Made by a program: the position numbers and the translations under genes | In this document: in pieces, positions 24,701-36,256 of the stretch | How positions within the stretch are numbered: the first letter of the stretch is position 1 | How the letters are laid out: each line of letters opens with the position of its first letter | Source of the DNA: Sacculina carcini | Taxonomy: Eukaryota; Arthropoda; Thecostraca; Sacculinidae | DNA: 64,000 nucleotides | Reading direction: 5' to 3' | Assembly: GCA_916048095.2 (NCBI GenBank) | Contig: OU696585.1 | Coordinates: forward strand, 3,386,645-3,450,644 | The notes under the pieces: model-generated | Told to the model about the DNA's origin: nothing | The model's database searches: none | What the model saw: the letters and a program-made list of their open reading frames with translations, nothing else

Positions 24701-26809
24701 CCGGAGGAGCACGTCAAGTTCTACTCGGCGGAGCTGTGCCTGGCGCTTTACTTTCTGCATGATAACGGCATTATCCATCGTGATCTGAAGCTGGAAAATG
24801 TGCTGATCGACCACGAGGGACATATTAAGCTTATCGACTACGGCCTTTGCAAGGAAGGAATGCGACCAGGCAACACAACGTCCACCTTCTGCGGCACACC
24901 TCACTACATCGCTCCGGAGATACTGCTTGGCCAGAAATATAACTTCAGTGTTGATTGGTGGTCGCTGGGCGTGCTCATGTTTGAGATGCTCACTAATCGC
25001 ATTCCGTTCGAAACTGGCCATCATTCTAAAGCACAAAATGAGAAAACAAAGAACCATCTGTATCGGATAATTATCGAGAAGACCATCCGCATTCCACCCT
25101 CTTTGTCGGCGAATGCGCGCAAAATCCTGAGAGGTCTTCTAAAAAAGAACCCGGTAGAGCGACTGGGCTGTCAAACGAACACCGGCTTCAAAGACATCGT
25201 TGAACATGAGTTCTTCAACAGTGTTGACTGGCAGCTTTTGGTGCGGAAGCAAGTGAAACCGCCGTATAAGCCACACGTCAAGACCGAACGTGATCTGGCC
25301 AACTTTCCGTCCCTCTTCACAGACGAGCCGGCGCGGCTGACACCCGACAACACAAGCGCCATTGAAAAAATCGACCAGAGGCAATTTGACGGTTTTGATT
25401 ATGTCAACCCGTTGCTAATATCGCTATCACCGTCATCACCCACACCATCTGCGCGACCACCGTCTCCATTAAAACCACCATCACCACATATATCTCCGCT
25501 ACAACCGTCGCCATTTCCTCGTCACCCTACGTTGAGGCCAGAGTCGCGTAACAAGCAATTGAAGAGAAAGCACACTGGCAAACCAGTGGCGCAGAAGCAT
25601 CTGCGCTGTGACCCAGCCAAGGGTAAACTCCACACTAACACCACCACTAAGTCGATGAAGATATCGGCCAAAGTTGGAGTTGACGCGGTGGAGCCGGCTC
25701 TCGCCGCTGTCCCTACCATTACTAAAACGGCCAGTGTGGACCCGGCTCCTGCTGGGGCCGCGGCCATTCTCTCCAGTCAGTATTCGCTGGCCGATTTCGA
25801 TCTGATCCGCGTGATTGGACGCGGCGGATTCGGCAAAGTGATGATGGTGGAATTACGACGCACTCGGCGCGTCTACGCCATGAAGGCGATCAAGAAGAAG
25901 CTGATCAAGAATGCCAAGGATATCGGCCGCGTGAAGACCGAGACACACGTGTTTAAGATGGCGTTCAACCACCCGTTCCTGGTGGGACTGCACTCGTGCT
26001 TCCAAAGTCCCAGTCAGCTGTTCTTCGTGATTCAGTTTGTGCGCGGCGGCGACCTCAGGTTTCATATAAAGCGTAACGGCAAACTGCCGGAGGAGCACGT
26101 CAAGTTCTACTCGGCGGAGCTCTGCCTGGCCCTGAACTTTCTGCACGAGTACGGCATTATCCATCGTGATCTGAAGCCGGAAAATGTGTTGATCGACCAC
26201 GACGGACATATCAAGCTTATCGACTACGGCATTTGCAAGAAAGGAATGCGACCAGGTGACAGAACGTCCACCTTCTGCGGCACGCCCCACTACATCGCGC
26301 CGGAGATGTTGCTTGGCCAGAAATATAACTTCAGTGTTGATTGGTGGTCGCTGGGCGTGCTAATGTTTGAGATGCTCACTAATCGCAGTCCGTTCGAAAA
26401 TGGCCATCATTCTAAAGCACCCAATGAGAAAACCAAGAACCATCTGTATCGGATAATTCTCGAGAAGACCATCCGCATTCCGCCCTCTTTGTCGGCGAAT
26501 GCGCGCAAAATCCTGAGACGTCTTCTAAAAAAGAACCCGGTAGAGCGACTGGGCTGTCATCCGGACACCGGCTTCATAGACATCGTTGGGCATGAGTTCT
26601 TCAACAGTGTTGACTGGCAGCTTTTGGTGAGGAAGCAAGTGAAGCCGCCGTACAAGCCACGCGTCAAGAGCGAACGTGATCTGGCCAACTTTCCGTCCCT
26701 CTTCACCGACCAGCAGGTGCGGCTCACACCCGAAAAGAAATGCTGCATCGAACAAATCGACCAGAGACAGTTTGACGGATTCGATTATGTGAACCCGTTG
26801 ATGATGTAG
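18728..26809 (+). CDS. Giant fusion protein, copy 2: formin GBD/FH3-like N-terminus, 10 basic modules, three aPKC-type kinases (2693 aa)
   Basis: A single uninterrupted frame. Residues about 1-320 resemble the GTPase-binding/FH3 region of FMNL-type formins: SKW at 38-40, [10 protein letters not shown] at 86-95, GVIVLLDYM at 111-119, CVLCLKAIV at 166-174. A Ser/Pro-rich region (about 350-1425) contains eight basic modules; modules 9 and 10 lie before kinases 2 and 3. The kinases start at Y1429, Y1890 and Y2352. Each has a glycine loop (GRGGYGKV or GRGGFGKV), the VAIK lysine (K1463, K1924, K2386), the HRD aspartate (D1558, D2019, D2481), DYG (D1576, D2037, D2499) and a PDK1-type threonine in TSTFCGTP (T1592, T2053, T2515). 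DYG, the EGMRPG activation loop and the [10 protein letters not shown] tail, with Asp at the hydrophobic-motif phosphosite, are aPKC hallmarks. In kinase 1 the turn motif reads LTTEN, lacking the usual +1 proline. PB1 and C1 are absent. All three domains look catalytically complete. Expression and processing are not visible. Confidence 0.85.
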   Translation: MQAMHSKSDIDEAFIKHLAWTGVTEEAAKLCVHYNISSKWSMLSNWRKTIRQCPAHYVRYIKIYSAKMITQKPSKVLAMCGKHTTLLKDLEISLRMYTRWWQLDFVQQQQGVIVLLDYMNIVLSAKERVDQKEKTAVQTCCMQIFKTSNTKKTTRMANAQQVLSLCVLCLKAIVSERQSLSKIVLDRDNTLVLVRCVDFIQQEATASTIMGILKKLAKINPYVSATIQEVRYVDLSTREIGQLSKLVTNFDEPGPRSPYIDYSDIPRVLNWVVCEDIGISSRQCDIQPISRTVMLFSEMLKALDLIENICSDSVMNKHQANEDVRKSTNNGIGRKSRNATDKVVFVNSDVSLSMSTDFIIPPPSSRSLSLLPQPQPLPSPSPLPPPSPSSSTLPSAVVCRGDPQPFLGPAESTRPGDQQTGHLDRASPQVLQLKTRGHVWAAEQMGNCSTTYLTCRGSRILLDVTSGADEVHRPRSGTRRSTDTKNDAGLPDFGCGRDLHDLSRVPLGMLQSNRVQTEDLRTLPSPSPPQSPRLQSPSSPQSSSSLSSPQSSSPPQSSSPPQPSSSPLSPQSSSSSSSPPQPSSSPLSPQSSTSPTSSPLLPPSRFIPHATSSLVSRNKLLKRKRTGEIVAQTHLSSDSTNGELHTDTSTKSMKMSDKVGVDAVEPALVVIPTSNKTVSVDLVPAGTVTEAMDATTPSPPSSLALSTSSPSSYPLLQPWRCLRHATFSIVSRNKLLNSKRTEELSSSPTQPSSPRLPSPPSPSPVSSPSTVSSSPPSSPLRQPYRFSRHATFSLVSRNQLLKRNRTGQLLAPTHLRSDSINGALNTDTITKSIKMSGKGSVDAVEPALVVVSTSNETVSVDLAPAGTANETMDAATSSPPSSPLSPSPVSSSSRTSTVSSSPPSSPVTSSPSSPLLKPWRFLRHGTLSLVSREKLLKRKRSGKLPSPRSRPSSPSSTGAPSSQSPRLPSPPSPPSSQPSSPRLPSPSSPLSPSSRTSTVSSSPPSSPLLQPWRFLRHGTLSLVSRKKLLKRRNNGELVAQTHMTSDSISGKIHTDTTTESMKMSGKAGVDAVETAAVVVSTIKETVSVDQDPAGTATEAINAVTLSPPSSPLPSSPSSPLLKPWQFLRHGTLSLVSRKKLLKRKRNGKLVAQTHLRSNSINGQIHTDATTKSKMSGKVGVDTLEPVLVVVSTSNESVCVDLAPAGTATEAMDAATSSPPSSPVTSSPSSQLLKPWRFLRHGTLSLVSRKKLLKRKRSGKLPSPRSRPSSPSSTGAPSSQSPRLQSPPSPPSSQPSSPRLPSPSSPRLPSPSSPLSPSYRTSTVSSSPPSSPLLQPWRFLRHGTLSLVSRKKLLKRKRNGKLAAQTHLHSDSTNGKPHTDTTTKSGNVGVDAVEPALAVVPTSKGTVSMDLVPVGTATEATDAAAHPIQYSLNDFEMIRVIGRGGYGKVLMVELRRNRRVYAMKVIKKKLITDNKDIGRVQTEKHVFETASNHPFLVGMHSCFQSPSRLFFVNEFVSGGDLMFHMQRYGKLSKKQVKFYSAELCLALNFLHGNGIIHRDLKLENVLIDQEGHIKLNDYGICKEGMRPGDTTSTFCGTPRYMAPEMVLDKGYGFSVDWWALGVLMFEMLTDRNPFEIGNHSEAPNENNIDYLYRMLVKTIHIPRSMSVNARQILKGLLKNNPVERLGCHPDTGFKDIVGHAFFNSVDWQRLEQKQVTPPYKPRVKTELDLANFPSLITDEPVRLTTENTSAIEKIDQSQFDGFDYVSPLQISLSMSSPTPSARPPSPLQSPSPHISPLQPSPFPRHPTLRPVSRNKLLKGKHAGKPVARKHLRCDPTKGKLHTNTTTKSMKISAKVGVDAVEPALAVVPTITKTASVDPVPAGAKAILPSQYSLADFDLIRVIGRGGFGKVMMVELRRTRRVYAMKAIKKKLIKNAKDKGRVQTETRVFKMVSNHPFLVGMHSCFQSPSRLFFVIQFVRGGDLMFHMERHGKLPEEHVKFYSAELCLALYFLHDNGIIHRDLKLENVLIDHEGHIKLIDYGLCKEGMRPGNTTSTFCGTPHYIAPEILLGQKYNFSVDWWSLGVLMFEMLTNRIPFETGHHSKAQNEKTKNHLYRIIIEKTIRIPPSLSANARKILRGLLKKNPVERLGCQTNTGFKDIVEHEFFNSVDWQLLVRKQVKPPYKPHVKTERDLANFPSLFTDEPARLTPDNTSAIEKIDQRQFDGFDYVNPLLISLSPSSPTPSARPPSPLKPPSPHISPLQPSPFPRHPTLRPESRNKQLKRKHTGKPVAQKHLRCDPAKGKLHTNTTTKSMKISAKVGVDAVEPALAAVPTITKTASVDPAPAGAAAILSSQYSLADFDLIRVIGRGGFGKVMMVELRRTRRVYAMKAIKKKLIKNAKDIGRVKTETHVFKMAFNHPFLVGLHSCFQSPSQLFFVIQFVRGGDLRFHIKRNGKLPEEHVKFYSAELCLALNFLHEYGIIHRDLKPENVLIDHDGHIKLIDYGICKKGMRPGDRTSTFCGTPHYIAPEMLLGQKYNFSVDWWSLGVLMFEMLTNRSPFENGHHSKAPNEKTKNHLYRIILEKTIRIPPSLSANARKILRRLLKKNPVERLGCHPDTGFIDIVGHEFFNSVDWQLLVRKQVKPPYKPRVKSERDLANFPSLFTDQQVRLTPEKKCCIEQIDQRQFDGFDYVNPLMM
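19913..20290 (-). mobile_element. Antisense LINE ORF1 fragment with 2A-like motif, inside copy 2 coding sequence
   Basis: Between two Ser/Pro trinucleotide tracts the coding frame crosses about 125 codons of non-repetitive sequence. On the opposite strand this reads a 2A-like GDIEENPGP (20122-20096), followed by CQIC and more cysteines. 2A motifs near the N-terminus of ORF1 are known from non-LTR retrotransposons of invertebrates. The sense kinase frame runs straight through ([11 protein letters not shown] over the 2A codons) and stays open. The fragment is therefore exonised in reverse, so the kinase protein itself contains no 2A motif. Confidence 0.75.
20300..22990 (+). repeat. Coding tandem repeats: basic modules in Ser/Pro tracts, copy 2
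   Basis: Eight modules of the form [23 protein letters not shown] lie between residue about 602 and 1360. Each is followed by a semi-conserved linker ([41 protein letters not shown]), or by nothing, before the next (TCA/CCA)n Ser-Pro tract. The DNA tracts are CATCAC/CATCAT microsatellites in frame. Each module has Thr at +3 after an Arg (R-H-G-T-L) and a Ser followed by RKK, matching basic AGC-kinase site logic; KKLLKRKR could also be a nuclear localisation signal. Confidence 0.85.
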
Positions 26810-27570
26810 CTCGAGCACCGTGTGTTACCACCAACCAGCATACGCTGTTCTCTTGTCGCCGCGGTTGTCTGTGTGTGAGTGGGTTGCTTGCTTGTAAGGA
26901 TATTACCCCCATCATTATCCATATTATCTTCGCCATCATCCAAATAATAATGACCAGAACATTCCAGTTACATCACCATCTAGGTCAAGACCACCGCCAC
27001 GCCAACATCAACATGCACCCACAATGTATACGAAGCATATACAACAACATGGACAACACAATTGTCCACCAGTGTATTATATAAAGCTTGTACACACATT
27101 GGGTGCAGTTCAATACATTCAAACAAATATTCAACGTGTTTTCATTATTTAACCTTATCAACCGAATACGTAGAATTGGCTGGTCGAGGTATAAGCCAGT
27201 CATATATTACTGGAAAATTGAATTATCGAAAGCAAACATTCCTACAACATTCAAGACGTTTATCATTTCTATCATCAGTGGTTGCCGCGTGCGATAAAAT
27301 GAGCGATACGGCAGTGGTTCTTAACCTGTGCGAAATTTGCCACTGGTGGGGAATGGAAGAGTTGCCATGTTGAAATCCAAATGTCGGACAGAAGAACAAA
27401 TGCGTGTTTTTATCAATTCAAATAAGCTTATTTTTGTTTCTAATGACCTCTTGTCATTCAATTTAATGTAACAACTGAGTTTATTGAATTTGTGGCGCCT
27501 GCGCAAATGTAGGGCAACAACATTTGCCCATACACCACAAACACACCCTACCAGCGCTTTAGCGGTACGC
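26810..27570 (+). other. 3' flank of kinase copy 2
   Basis: About 760 bp of ordinary non-coding sequence, nearly identical to that after copy 3 (47819-48579). It starts CTCGAGCACCGTGTGTTACC. No AATAAA is seen within the first 600 bp. The 3' end of the transcript cannot be placed. Confidence 0.6.
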
Positions 27571-27739
27571 GTCCCGGAGGTGTATATCCCCTGCACACAG
27601 ACACACACCACGGACAAACACCAGCCAGCCCGCACCAGCCCGGTACAGTGTCGCGTCTCGGAGGTGTATGTCCCCTGCACACAGACACACACCACGGATA
27701 AACACCAGCCAGCCCGCACCAGCCCGGTACAGTGTCGCG
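27571..27739. repeat. 84-bp tandem repeat (two units, third at 28260-28350)
   Basis: The unit GTC(T/C)CGGAGGTGTAT...CCCGGTACAGTGTCGC occurs at 27571 and 27655, and a third diverged unit begins at 28260 beyond the TIR element. The array was split by that element. Confidence 0.85.
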
Positions 27740-28259
27740 GGAGACTACCCACTTAGCGACAATGGCATTTTGATACAGACTTCACGGCCGCTCTCAACCT
27801 CTACATAATTCGACCCGTGCCATGGGCGCGCGAAGACCATACCGGAGCTAAAAAAAGTCCCTTTGAGACAATCCGCTAGAGGGCTCTGAAACTGGCCGTT
27901 TGAGACAAAAAGCGAGAGTGCGGTAAATGCGCTAAGCAGAGCCTGTGATAATGAGCCGCTCCTCGCGATTAACGTAGGTTAGGTTTGGTTAGGTTAGGTT
28001 ATGTGGGCTGCTTAGGTTTGGTTAGGTTAGGTTAGGTTGGTTAGGTTAGGTTAGGTTAGGTGACAAGACCAACATGCTCATATTTATTGACAATTTATAC
28101 AGACAGCGCCCTAAGTAGGATTTTTTCTCGAATTTCAAATTTTAGCTCCAGCACTAGTTAAACTTGTGTGCGCCTATGCTACCTACCGGACTAGGACGGC
28201 AAAGAGAGAGTATGAGAATTAGGCCTCAAATGACACTGCCGCTAACAGGTCTATATCCA
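27740..28259. mobile_element. TIR element, copy 2 (8-bp target duplication, TTAGG tracts)
   Basis: It begins GGAGACTACCC like the copy at 15032 and shares internal blocks with it (CACGGCCGCTCTCAACCTC, GCCATGGGCGCG, TTTTAGCTCCAGCACTAGT). The right end mirrors the left (TTAGCG-CA-TG-CATTT). GTGTCGCG flanks it on both sides (27732-27739, 28260-28267). Imperfect TTAGG runs lie at about 27975-28062. No coding frame is seen. Confidence 0.8.
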
Positions 28260-29653
28260 GTGTCGCGTCTCGGAGGTGTATGTCCCCTGCACACAGACAT
28301 ACACCACGTACAAACATCAGTGAGTGCGCACCAGCCCTCTTCAGTGTCAGGGCCAACATCTGGTTCGCATCCGCCTGACCACATCCTCACCCAGGGATGC
28401 AGCAGCCATCGAAGGCAATCCATCGCTCTCTCCAGAGCGCTCACGCGCTGCTGGCTTGCAGGAGCATCGCGCCACTGGGCGCGGCTTCAAGCGTTTGCGG
28501 ACGTTTCCGCCAGGCGCCGCCACGGGCACTGGCTGCGGAATCTGGCGTGTTTGTATGTGTGTGTGTATTTGTGTGTTTCACTGGTGTAGCGAGGCGGAAC
28601 AAAAGGACGAAACACACAGATGGATATATATAGAGAAGTTATATTAGTAACAACAATAAGTCAAAAATAATAATAAAAATAATTATTAATTTTTTTAGCT
28701 GACTATCACGTTAGCCCATCCACACAGCCTGAAACTTGCTTGAAAGCACAAGTTCCGCACCATTACCCCATTTACCCCATCATTACTCCCTTTGTCCCAA
28801 TAGTACACTTTTACCACAGAAACATCCTTTTCTCCAACATTACTCACTTTTACCCCATCGTTACCCCTTTACCCCTTACAACTCGTGATTCTACAACTCT
28901 ACTCAATTATACAACTCATGATTTATATACAGGACTTTATTAGTAGTGTTGAGTGTTAAATAAGTGTCAGTTTATATTCTTACCTGGATGTAATCCTCAA
29001 TAAAATATTTCACTATACTGTTGAATTTCTTATTATATACGATTGGGATAAAAATATTCACAATCATATGTACACTGTGTATTGAATACGATAAACGCTC
29101 TACAAATTTTTACTATAAAAATTAAAAAGCCTCCAGAAATAATACACAACACGACTGAAACAACGAAAATACAACAAAAAATTATTCCACAGGCAGGGAA
29201 AATTCAAGAGTTAATCTTAGCAAAAAACCGTCATATACTTGAAGACACAAAATGAAACATTTTCACAAACCACAAATTCGCCACCAACGCATACCGGCCT
29301 CTTAATAAACAAACGACCAGGCAGCACGCGTACAATAACACTAACACACTTGCACGCTACGTATCAAAATACATCCAACCTCAATTGTCCATATATGAAC
29401 ATACACTCACATTTGAACCCCACACACACACACATACAAACAGCATTTAATGCCAATTCCACAAGCACACACACACACACACACACACAAACAAACAACA
29501 GTGTAGCAGAAAATGACGTAGCATACATATGCGTGCGTGTGTGTTAGTGGGGTCAGTGGAAATATGACGTAACCATGACAATACACACATAATATTAATT
29601 ATCAATTACGTATAAGATACACATACTGACATAACACACACACCCATATATAT

Positions 29654-29746
<93 letters not shown>

Positions 29747-30006
29747 AAATGAACAAGTCCAGGGGCTTTCAAACATACAAAACACTCGGCTACGCACATA
29801 GACTTGATAATTTCATTGAGAGCAGGTATTCTATTGAATTATGTACACCTCTGCTCTGCTAATGATAATAGAAACAAGAAATACGCTGGCCGTGGAAAAA
29901 ATACCCCATACAAACTAACACTAACACACACACATACCTACACACACACTAACACACAAACAAAGGCAAATATACACACACACACTAACACATAACCACT
30001 CAAATA

Positions 30007-30044
<38 letters not shown>

Positions 30045-30162
30045 CACACACATACATATACACAGACAGTACTGTGTGAAAAAAGTTTCGCCGGTTCTAC
30101 GATTCGAACTCGCCAACTCACTTTACACGCAGACACACACGGCCAGGCAATTATAACACAGT
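28260..30162. other. Non-coding spacer with microsatellites
   Basis: It holds the third 84-bp unit, unique sequence, a TTACCCC-rich stretch (about 28760-28890), CA runs (29420-29490, 29920-30060) and a long TA run (about 29645-29742). It is shared with 49274-51173 after copy 3, differing mainly in microsatellite lengths. No gene is seen. Confidence 0.7.
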
Positions 30163-30332
30163 CTACATGACATTGACAAAATACTCGTGCTGAGCTGTTG
30201 AAGACGCCCCCGCCCCTGCCGCCGCTGAAGTGACAGACGGACCGTCGGAGCCCGCAATAGCTGCGTGATTCACCGGCTGTCCGAATAGATGGCGCTGCGA
30301 GCCAGCCGTCGATGAAGCGCCGCTGCTGCCAC
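30163..30332 (-). pseudogene. Duplicated last exon of dishevelled (orphan copy behind kinase copy 2)
   Basis: It matches the dishevelled terminal exon at 51174-51343. Minus strand: acceptor TATTATAG, then coding from GTGGCAGCAGCGG to the C-terminal EYFVNVM and TAG. The one coding difference I noticed is silent (Leu CTA versus TTA). The matching upstream exons (DEP, proline-rich) are not found between here and the next gene copy, and similarity to the 51-kb locus ends about 15 bp into the intron. It is therefore an exon carried along in the segmental duplication and probably not used. Confidence 0.8.
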
Positions 30333-30349
30333 CTATAATATACACACAC

Positions 30350-31100
30350 GTATGTTGTCAAATCTCTACTTGAACGGCACCTGGGGGAACAGTTGAAAAA
30401 TAGAACATCCTCTAATTCAGAGGTTCTCAACTAATTCGCTAATTACAGAAAATAGATGTTTTTGCATATAGTGTATATTTTTCAAGGAAAAGTAACCTCC
30501 GCCTATTCATCTTGAAAGTGTTGTTATTAAGTCGATTGTATTTATATATTTTTCATATTTCCTGTTAGTCTACGTTTTGGTGTTACTCTGATTCTGTTAT
30601 TGGTCCCTTATTGTTTAATCTATATATGTATCTTATATCTGTCCTATTTTTCGACAGCATTCCATTACTTTCAAGGTCTACGTTGATGACATACAATTCC
30701 GTCTTCCACTTCATCAACAGTCGTTTTGTAGGCGCCATTCGTTCCTTGTAAATATTGATGTGTTATATTATTGTATTTAGGCGCGCACTTTCATTACATA
30801 CATACATGCTACGTTATTCGTTACACTGTACTATGAATTCGATGTAAAATGTTGTAGCACGTTATTCCAAACTATTGTCTGCGCGAAACATGTGTAGTGT
30901 ATTGAACCATGTCCTAGGGAACCACGCATAATTAAAACATATTCTTGTTTTGTGTTTAAATGTTTTGTATGTATGCATAAGTGACGTTTGTATAGTTTTT
31001 TAATTGTGTACGTCCATGTTCGCTTGTTCATATGCATCAACGTGCATGTGTATTTGCTATTCATGTATGTTGCCTATTTAGATATACTGTAATGTATTGT
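30350..31100. other. Unique AT-rich spacer, nothing recognised
   Basis: Sequence present only once in the window, lying between the two duplicated blocks. It includes a weak LINE-like remnant at about 30590-30720. No credible gene. Confidence 0.5.
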
Positions 31101-31660
31101 GTATGTGGATGTACGTGTTGCACCCCGGTCCTCTATGCATTTAGTCGCGTGCTTTGCGCAAAAGCACAACCGTTTAGACCAATATCAGCTCGAGTTTATG
31201 TGGTTGTCGGACACACTTTCGACGCGCTCCGACAACGGCATGAATCATCGGGCTATATAAGGGGGCACAGAATGCTGAGTGAACTCATTTGTTCCTGCGC
31301 ACTCGCCACTCTCTCCAGCAACACTGCAAGCACACCGCCAGCTGCTCCTCTGCAATACTCGCCTTGTGTTTAATGTTATTTCACCGTGCTGTTTTGCCAG
31401 TCTACGCTGTACTTGCTAATACACTGGAAAACCCCAGCTGCTTTTTCTGCATTGTAACTTACCCCTCGCATCTCTTCACGCCTTTTTAAAGGCGCACTCG
31501 TTTAGCGATTACCCCTCATAGGCGCCTTTATAAAGGCCAATTTTGTCAACGAATTCCGCAATTTTACGCCTTGCTAAAGGCGACTAATTAGTGAATTCTT
31601 GCGCAATCGCGGTGGCCGTGTGCAACACTCCGTGCAGCGGGTTATTCACGCCGGTTGCCA
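31100..31660 (+). repeat. Candidate solo LTR with TATA box and hairpin series
   Basis: A promoter-like GGCTATATAAGGGGG at 31251-31265 is followed 200-330 bp later by short self-complementary blocks (GCCTTTTTAAAGGC at about 31480, GCCTTTATAAAGGC at about 31525, GCCTTGCTAAAGGC at about 31572). The gypsy leader at 5720-5850 has the same style (CGCCTTTTTAAAGGCG on its own strand). No internal region is attached. The ends are not defined. Confidence 0.35.
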
Positions 31661-32260
31661 TGGCTACCAACAGTTTCTCTCTGACTTGCTCTCTGAAATT
31701 TCCTCCTGGGCTGCGTCTAGAGATGCCACCTAAAAAACCGATGGTTTTGTCTTATTTAAAAATCCGGTTTCCCCCCAAAAAAAACCTCGACCAAAAACAC
31801 GTTCTTTTTTGTTTTTAAGAGTCATGCAAATAATTCAAATTATGGAAAAGATATAATTGGGATGTTAAATGAATAATTTTTTATCAACACATGAGTTATT
31901 CATGCTATTAGTGACCCTATCAAATTGAATTGTCATTAAATATGCACAATACAAGTGTTATAATGTGTCTGAAAGCCATAATATCATTGTTGCACGGTAC
32001 TGCGCGGCACTTCTATGTACAGTACAGCTTTGCATTCAATTATTGAGTTAATCAGTGTGTAAGAAAGCAGGCTAAAAACTGAAACCGTATTAAAAAACAA
32101 CAACGGGTGGCATAATTTATGATTTCTTTACACATTATGTCATAAGTGTACGAACACATTTGCTCCTCTGACCTCTTCCACTCTAAAGGGCCCACTGAAC
32201 AGCGGGTCAAGACTACCACGAGCTTCCTGTTTGGTGTAAACCCAATCGCCTTTTCAGATA
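31661..32260. other. AT-rich spacer, nothing recognised
   Basis: No gene, no clear repeat. At 32261 the sequence resumes homology with 13430 onward. Confidence 0.5.
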
Positions 32261-32843
32261 TTGAAAAAATGATCTAAAAACACTTTTTTAAACCCACCCG
32301 TCGTGCGGAACAATTCATACAATAAAATTCATATCAAATCCATAAAATATAATGAATACAAATTGAAAAGCAAAAAATGTAACCTATAAATATCTTAACC
32401 AATAGAAAAGTATAAATGTGAATATTTTGCGAAACAAACACAAAGAAAATTGATGAAAAACGACCAATAGAAAAAGTGAAATTTGTATATTCTTGTTTTA
32501 ATTATTGACGATGTTTTTCCCTCAACACTGCTCAAATTCACACCCGTCCTTCGTGTGTAGTAATTCAGAAGTGTAACACTATCAAAACAATGAAACTTTC
32601 TGTCATCTCTATAATTCCAGATTTATGCGTCCGCTAAAACAGCATATTCATATAGTTGGCATTGCATGATATTACAACCCATATCCTTATGCAACTTAAG
32701 CTTATGCAACTTGAAATTAAACCAATTAAATTATACAGTAAAATTCAGTAGTTAACTTTGTTCCCAGTAGTATTTTACCCGCCCGTCGGGCGGAACAATT
32801 CATGTGTAAATATTGAGAACAATAAAGCCATTCTATTCAGTAT
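32261..32843 (+). repeat. Duplicate of the CCCGCCCG array (shortened)
   Basis: It corresponds to about 13430-15031 but lacks roughly 1 kb in the middle (join near 32425, where 13590 meets 14645), and it lacks the TIR element. It contains three of the cores (about 32290, 32540, 32778). Confidence 0.8.
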
Positions 32844-33869
32844 GATGATGATGATGATGATGTACGCATATATTACACCCAGCTGGAGCAGGAGGTGCAA
32901 TGCGCTATAGCCACATTCAAAAATGAATCACTGGTGTGTCAGCCGGTTCCACTGCAGGCGATCAGTAGCCGTTGCAGCTGCACTACTAAGCGTCAGACCG
33001 AGCCGCTGCAGGTCTTCCTCCATCTGCTGCCGGTAAGTGAAACGCAGGGCACCGCCCCGACGTCGTGGCTCGGTAGGCGGACTGGACAACACGACAGCCA
33101 GCGGCACATCAGGCCGGCGCAGCACATGTCCCAGTAGTGTCAGTCTCCTCGTGCGCAGAGTACGAGACACCTGCACCGCGCCAGTCTGAGCGTAGAGGCT
33201 GCTGCTGGTAACAATTGTTGGGTAGCGGACACCAGCGCAATACCGTAGGAGAGCACGATGTCCCGCATCGACTTCCTCACTCAGCGTCTCTGTTAATGCC
33301 CACGTTTCGCCACCATAAATCAGTGTGGACTGCACACAGGCAGCGAACAGACCAATTTTGGCCTGTATTGATGCGTTTGAAGTCCAAACACTGGAAAGGA
33401 TACCGAGATAGGAAAAGTCAGCGGTGAGTTTTAGCAGAGCACCCGATTTCGTCTTGATGGTGGCTGTGTCTTCGCTGCCTACCGCCATGTATTCACATTT
33501 GGCTTCATTTAAATGCAGCCCGACCGTTGATGCAACGTCCTCGAACCGGTCCAGCTGACTCTGCGCGTCTGCTGCATTGTCGGCAACAATGGCGATATCA
33601 TCAGCATATGCCAGAGCGCAGAATCTAACTGCAGGATATCGTGATGACAGTCGGCGGCGCACTGTGTAGGCACTACTGTCCAGCAGACTGCGTCGCATTA
33701 CGTAGACCATGACTATGATGAATAAATATGGCGCCAGAGTATCGCCCTGCAAAACGCCAGTGCTTGTGTCGAATGGCTTCGTCAGACCGCAGGGTGTCCG
33801 CACACGAGCGGTGGTGTCCGTGTAGAGGCTCATGACGGCGTCGACAAACATTTTGGAGTCACAGTAAAT
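32844..33869 (-). mobile_element. 5'-truncated LINE with LQGDTLAP-type reverse transcriptase
   Basis: An intact minus-strand frame (33851-32928) holds the second half of an RT: GVLQGDTLAPYLF, LAYADDIAIVADNA, LNEAKCEYM, YLGILSS, STLIYGGETWAL and a C-terminal LLGHVLRR block. The 3' tail is (ATC)n. LQGDTLAP is typical of R4/NeSL/HERO-like groups; the exact clade is uncertain. A 6-bp CAGTAT flanks it (32838-32843, 33870-33875), and the empty site is at 16041-16046. Confidence 0.85.
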
Positions 33870-35995
33870 CAGTATAGTGTAGCATTAATTAAACTGTACC
33901 CAATAAAACCACATCATCCATGCTTGGAGCTAATATGATGCATTCTTAATTGTGATTGGGCTTCAGTGAAATTTAATCGGTGTATATTCCTGTGTAATCG
34001 CAAGTGCGCATAATAGCTGTCAAATTTGTAATATGTGCTTTTGACTTTACACCGCCGTAACTTCCTTCAGATACACTTTGGAAAATTACTAATTATACCG
34101 TATTGTAGAAAACAAGATTTCTAGCACGATGATATAATATATTTTTATGTGTTACAAATATTTACTGAGAAATAGTAGAAAAAGGAATAAATTTCAGTCG
34201 CCCGGTGTTCAAGTGCAATTTTGGATGTATTTGAGAATTTTGCCAATTTTACACGTTTTTTTATAATTTGTGGGTATAAATTATAGCTTATCTTGTAGAA
34301 CACAAAACTATCTACACAGTAGTATATTCCTGTTTAATCGCAAGTGCGCATAATAGCTGTCAAATTGGCAATATGTCCTTTTGACTTTACACCGTCGAAA
34401 CTTCCTTCAGATACACTTTGGAAAATTACAAATTATTCCGTATTGTAGAAAACAAGATTTCTAGCACGATGGTATAATTTATTTTTATGTGTAACAATTA
34501 TTTACTGAGAAATAGTAGAAAAATGAATATATTTTAGTCGCCCGGTGTTCAAGTGTAATTTTGGATGTAATTGAGAATTTTGCCAATTTTACACGTTTTT
34601 GTATCATTTGTGGGTATAAATTATAACTTATATTGTAGAACACAAAATTCTCTACACAGTAGTATATTCTTGTGTAATCGCAAGTGCGTAAATTGTGATT
34701 GGACTTCAGTGAAATTAAATCAGCGTATATTCCTGTGTAATCGCAAGTGCGCATAATAGCTGTCAAATTGGCAACATGACATTTTGACTTTACACCACCG
34801 TAACTCCCTTTAGATACATTTTGGAAAATTAAAAATTCCACCGTATTGTAGAAAACCAAATTTCTAGCACGATGGTATAATTCATTTTAATTTGTGACAA
34901 TTAGTTATTGAGAAATACGTAGAAAAATGAATTAATTTTAGTCACCCGGTGTTCAAGTGAATTTGGGATGTATTTGCGGATTTTGCCAATTTTACACGTT
35001 TTTTGTATCATTTGTGGGTATAAATTATAACTTATCTTGTAGAACACAAGATTATCTACACAGTAGTATATTCCTGTGTAATCGCAAATGCGCATAATAG
35101 CTGTCAAATTGGCAAAATGTCTTTTTGACTTTACACCGCCGTAACTTCCTACAGATATACTTTGGAAAATTAAAAATTATACCCTATTGTAGAAAACAAA
35201 ATTTCTAGCACGATGAGACAATTTATTTTTATATATAGCGAATAGTTACTGAGAAATACAAGAAAAATAAATAAATTTTAGTCACCCGGTGTTCAAGTGT
35301 AATTTTGGATGTATTTGAGAATTTTGCCAATTGTACACGTTTTTTGTATGATTTGTGGGTATAAATTATAACTTTTCTTGTAGAACACAAAATTATCTAC
35401 ACAATAGTATAATTTTTATAGCTGTACCATTGCTGGTTAATGAGGAATAGATAGCGGAATATTGACCAAAATATTCACGTTTTTTGTGCTAATTTTGCCT
35501 TTTTGCTTTTTTGTCATTTACACTTCACACCGCCGTAACTTTTGTTTAATACACTTTCGAAAATTAAAAATTATGCCGTGTTGTAGCAAACAAAATTCCC
35601 AGCATGATGGTATTATTTATTTAGATGTGTGATTATTAATTTTTGAGAAATAGAGAAAAAAGTATAGAAAATCGGACGCGTGGAGTTTAAATAAAATTTT
35701 GAATGTAGATTGATTGTTTTCCATTTTACATGTTTTATATTCAATTTTTGGGTATAAATTATAATTCGTTGAGTAGAAAAGAAAATTTTCTACACAGTGG
35801 TATACTTTTTGTAGTTGTACTATTGCTGGTTTAGGAGAAGTAGTTTTCAGAAAATTGACCAAAATTTTCGCATTTTTCAGGGATCATTTTGTCTTTTCAC
35901 CGCTATAACTTTTTTTGATTTCATTTTTGAAATTTAAAATTTAATCTAAAGTGTAGACAAGAAAATTTCCAACGTGATGGTATAAATTGTTAGCG
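33870..35995. repeat. Duplicate of the about 340-bp tandem repeat array
   Basis: It is colinear with 16041-18175, with scattered substitutions and small indels. No gene. Confidence 0.85.
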
Positions 35996-36065
35996 GGTAG
36001 GCTGAGTGGTGGCCGGATAATAGCTGATAGAAAATGGACCAAGGAGGGTCGAACGGACACACAGA

Positions 36066-36225
36066 CACACACATTACATTACATTACATTAAGACATTTA
36101 TATCGCGCTTTTCACCCGAGGGTCTCAAAAGCGCTCACACACACACACACACACTCAAGCACAAGAGTCATACACATACACAATCACGAACATACACAAT
36201 CACACATACACATACACAATCACCT

Positions 36226-36256
<31 letters not shown>

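Noticed and set aside
27970..28065. A telomere end or telomere fusion point from the TTAGG tracts
   Set aside because: The tracts are short, imperfect and internal to a TIR element present in several copies.
30095..30130. A tRNA or tRNA-derived SINE (GGTTCTACGATTCGAACTCGCC resembles a T arm, minus strand)
   Set aside because: No A box, anticodon arm or acceptor stem can be folded around it; only a short box-B-like match, repeated at 51104 by the duplication.
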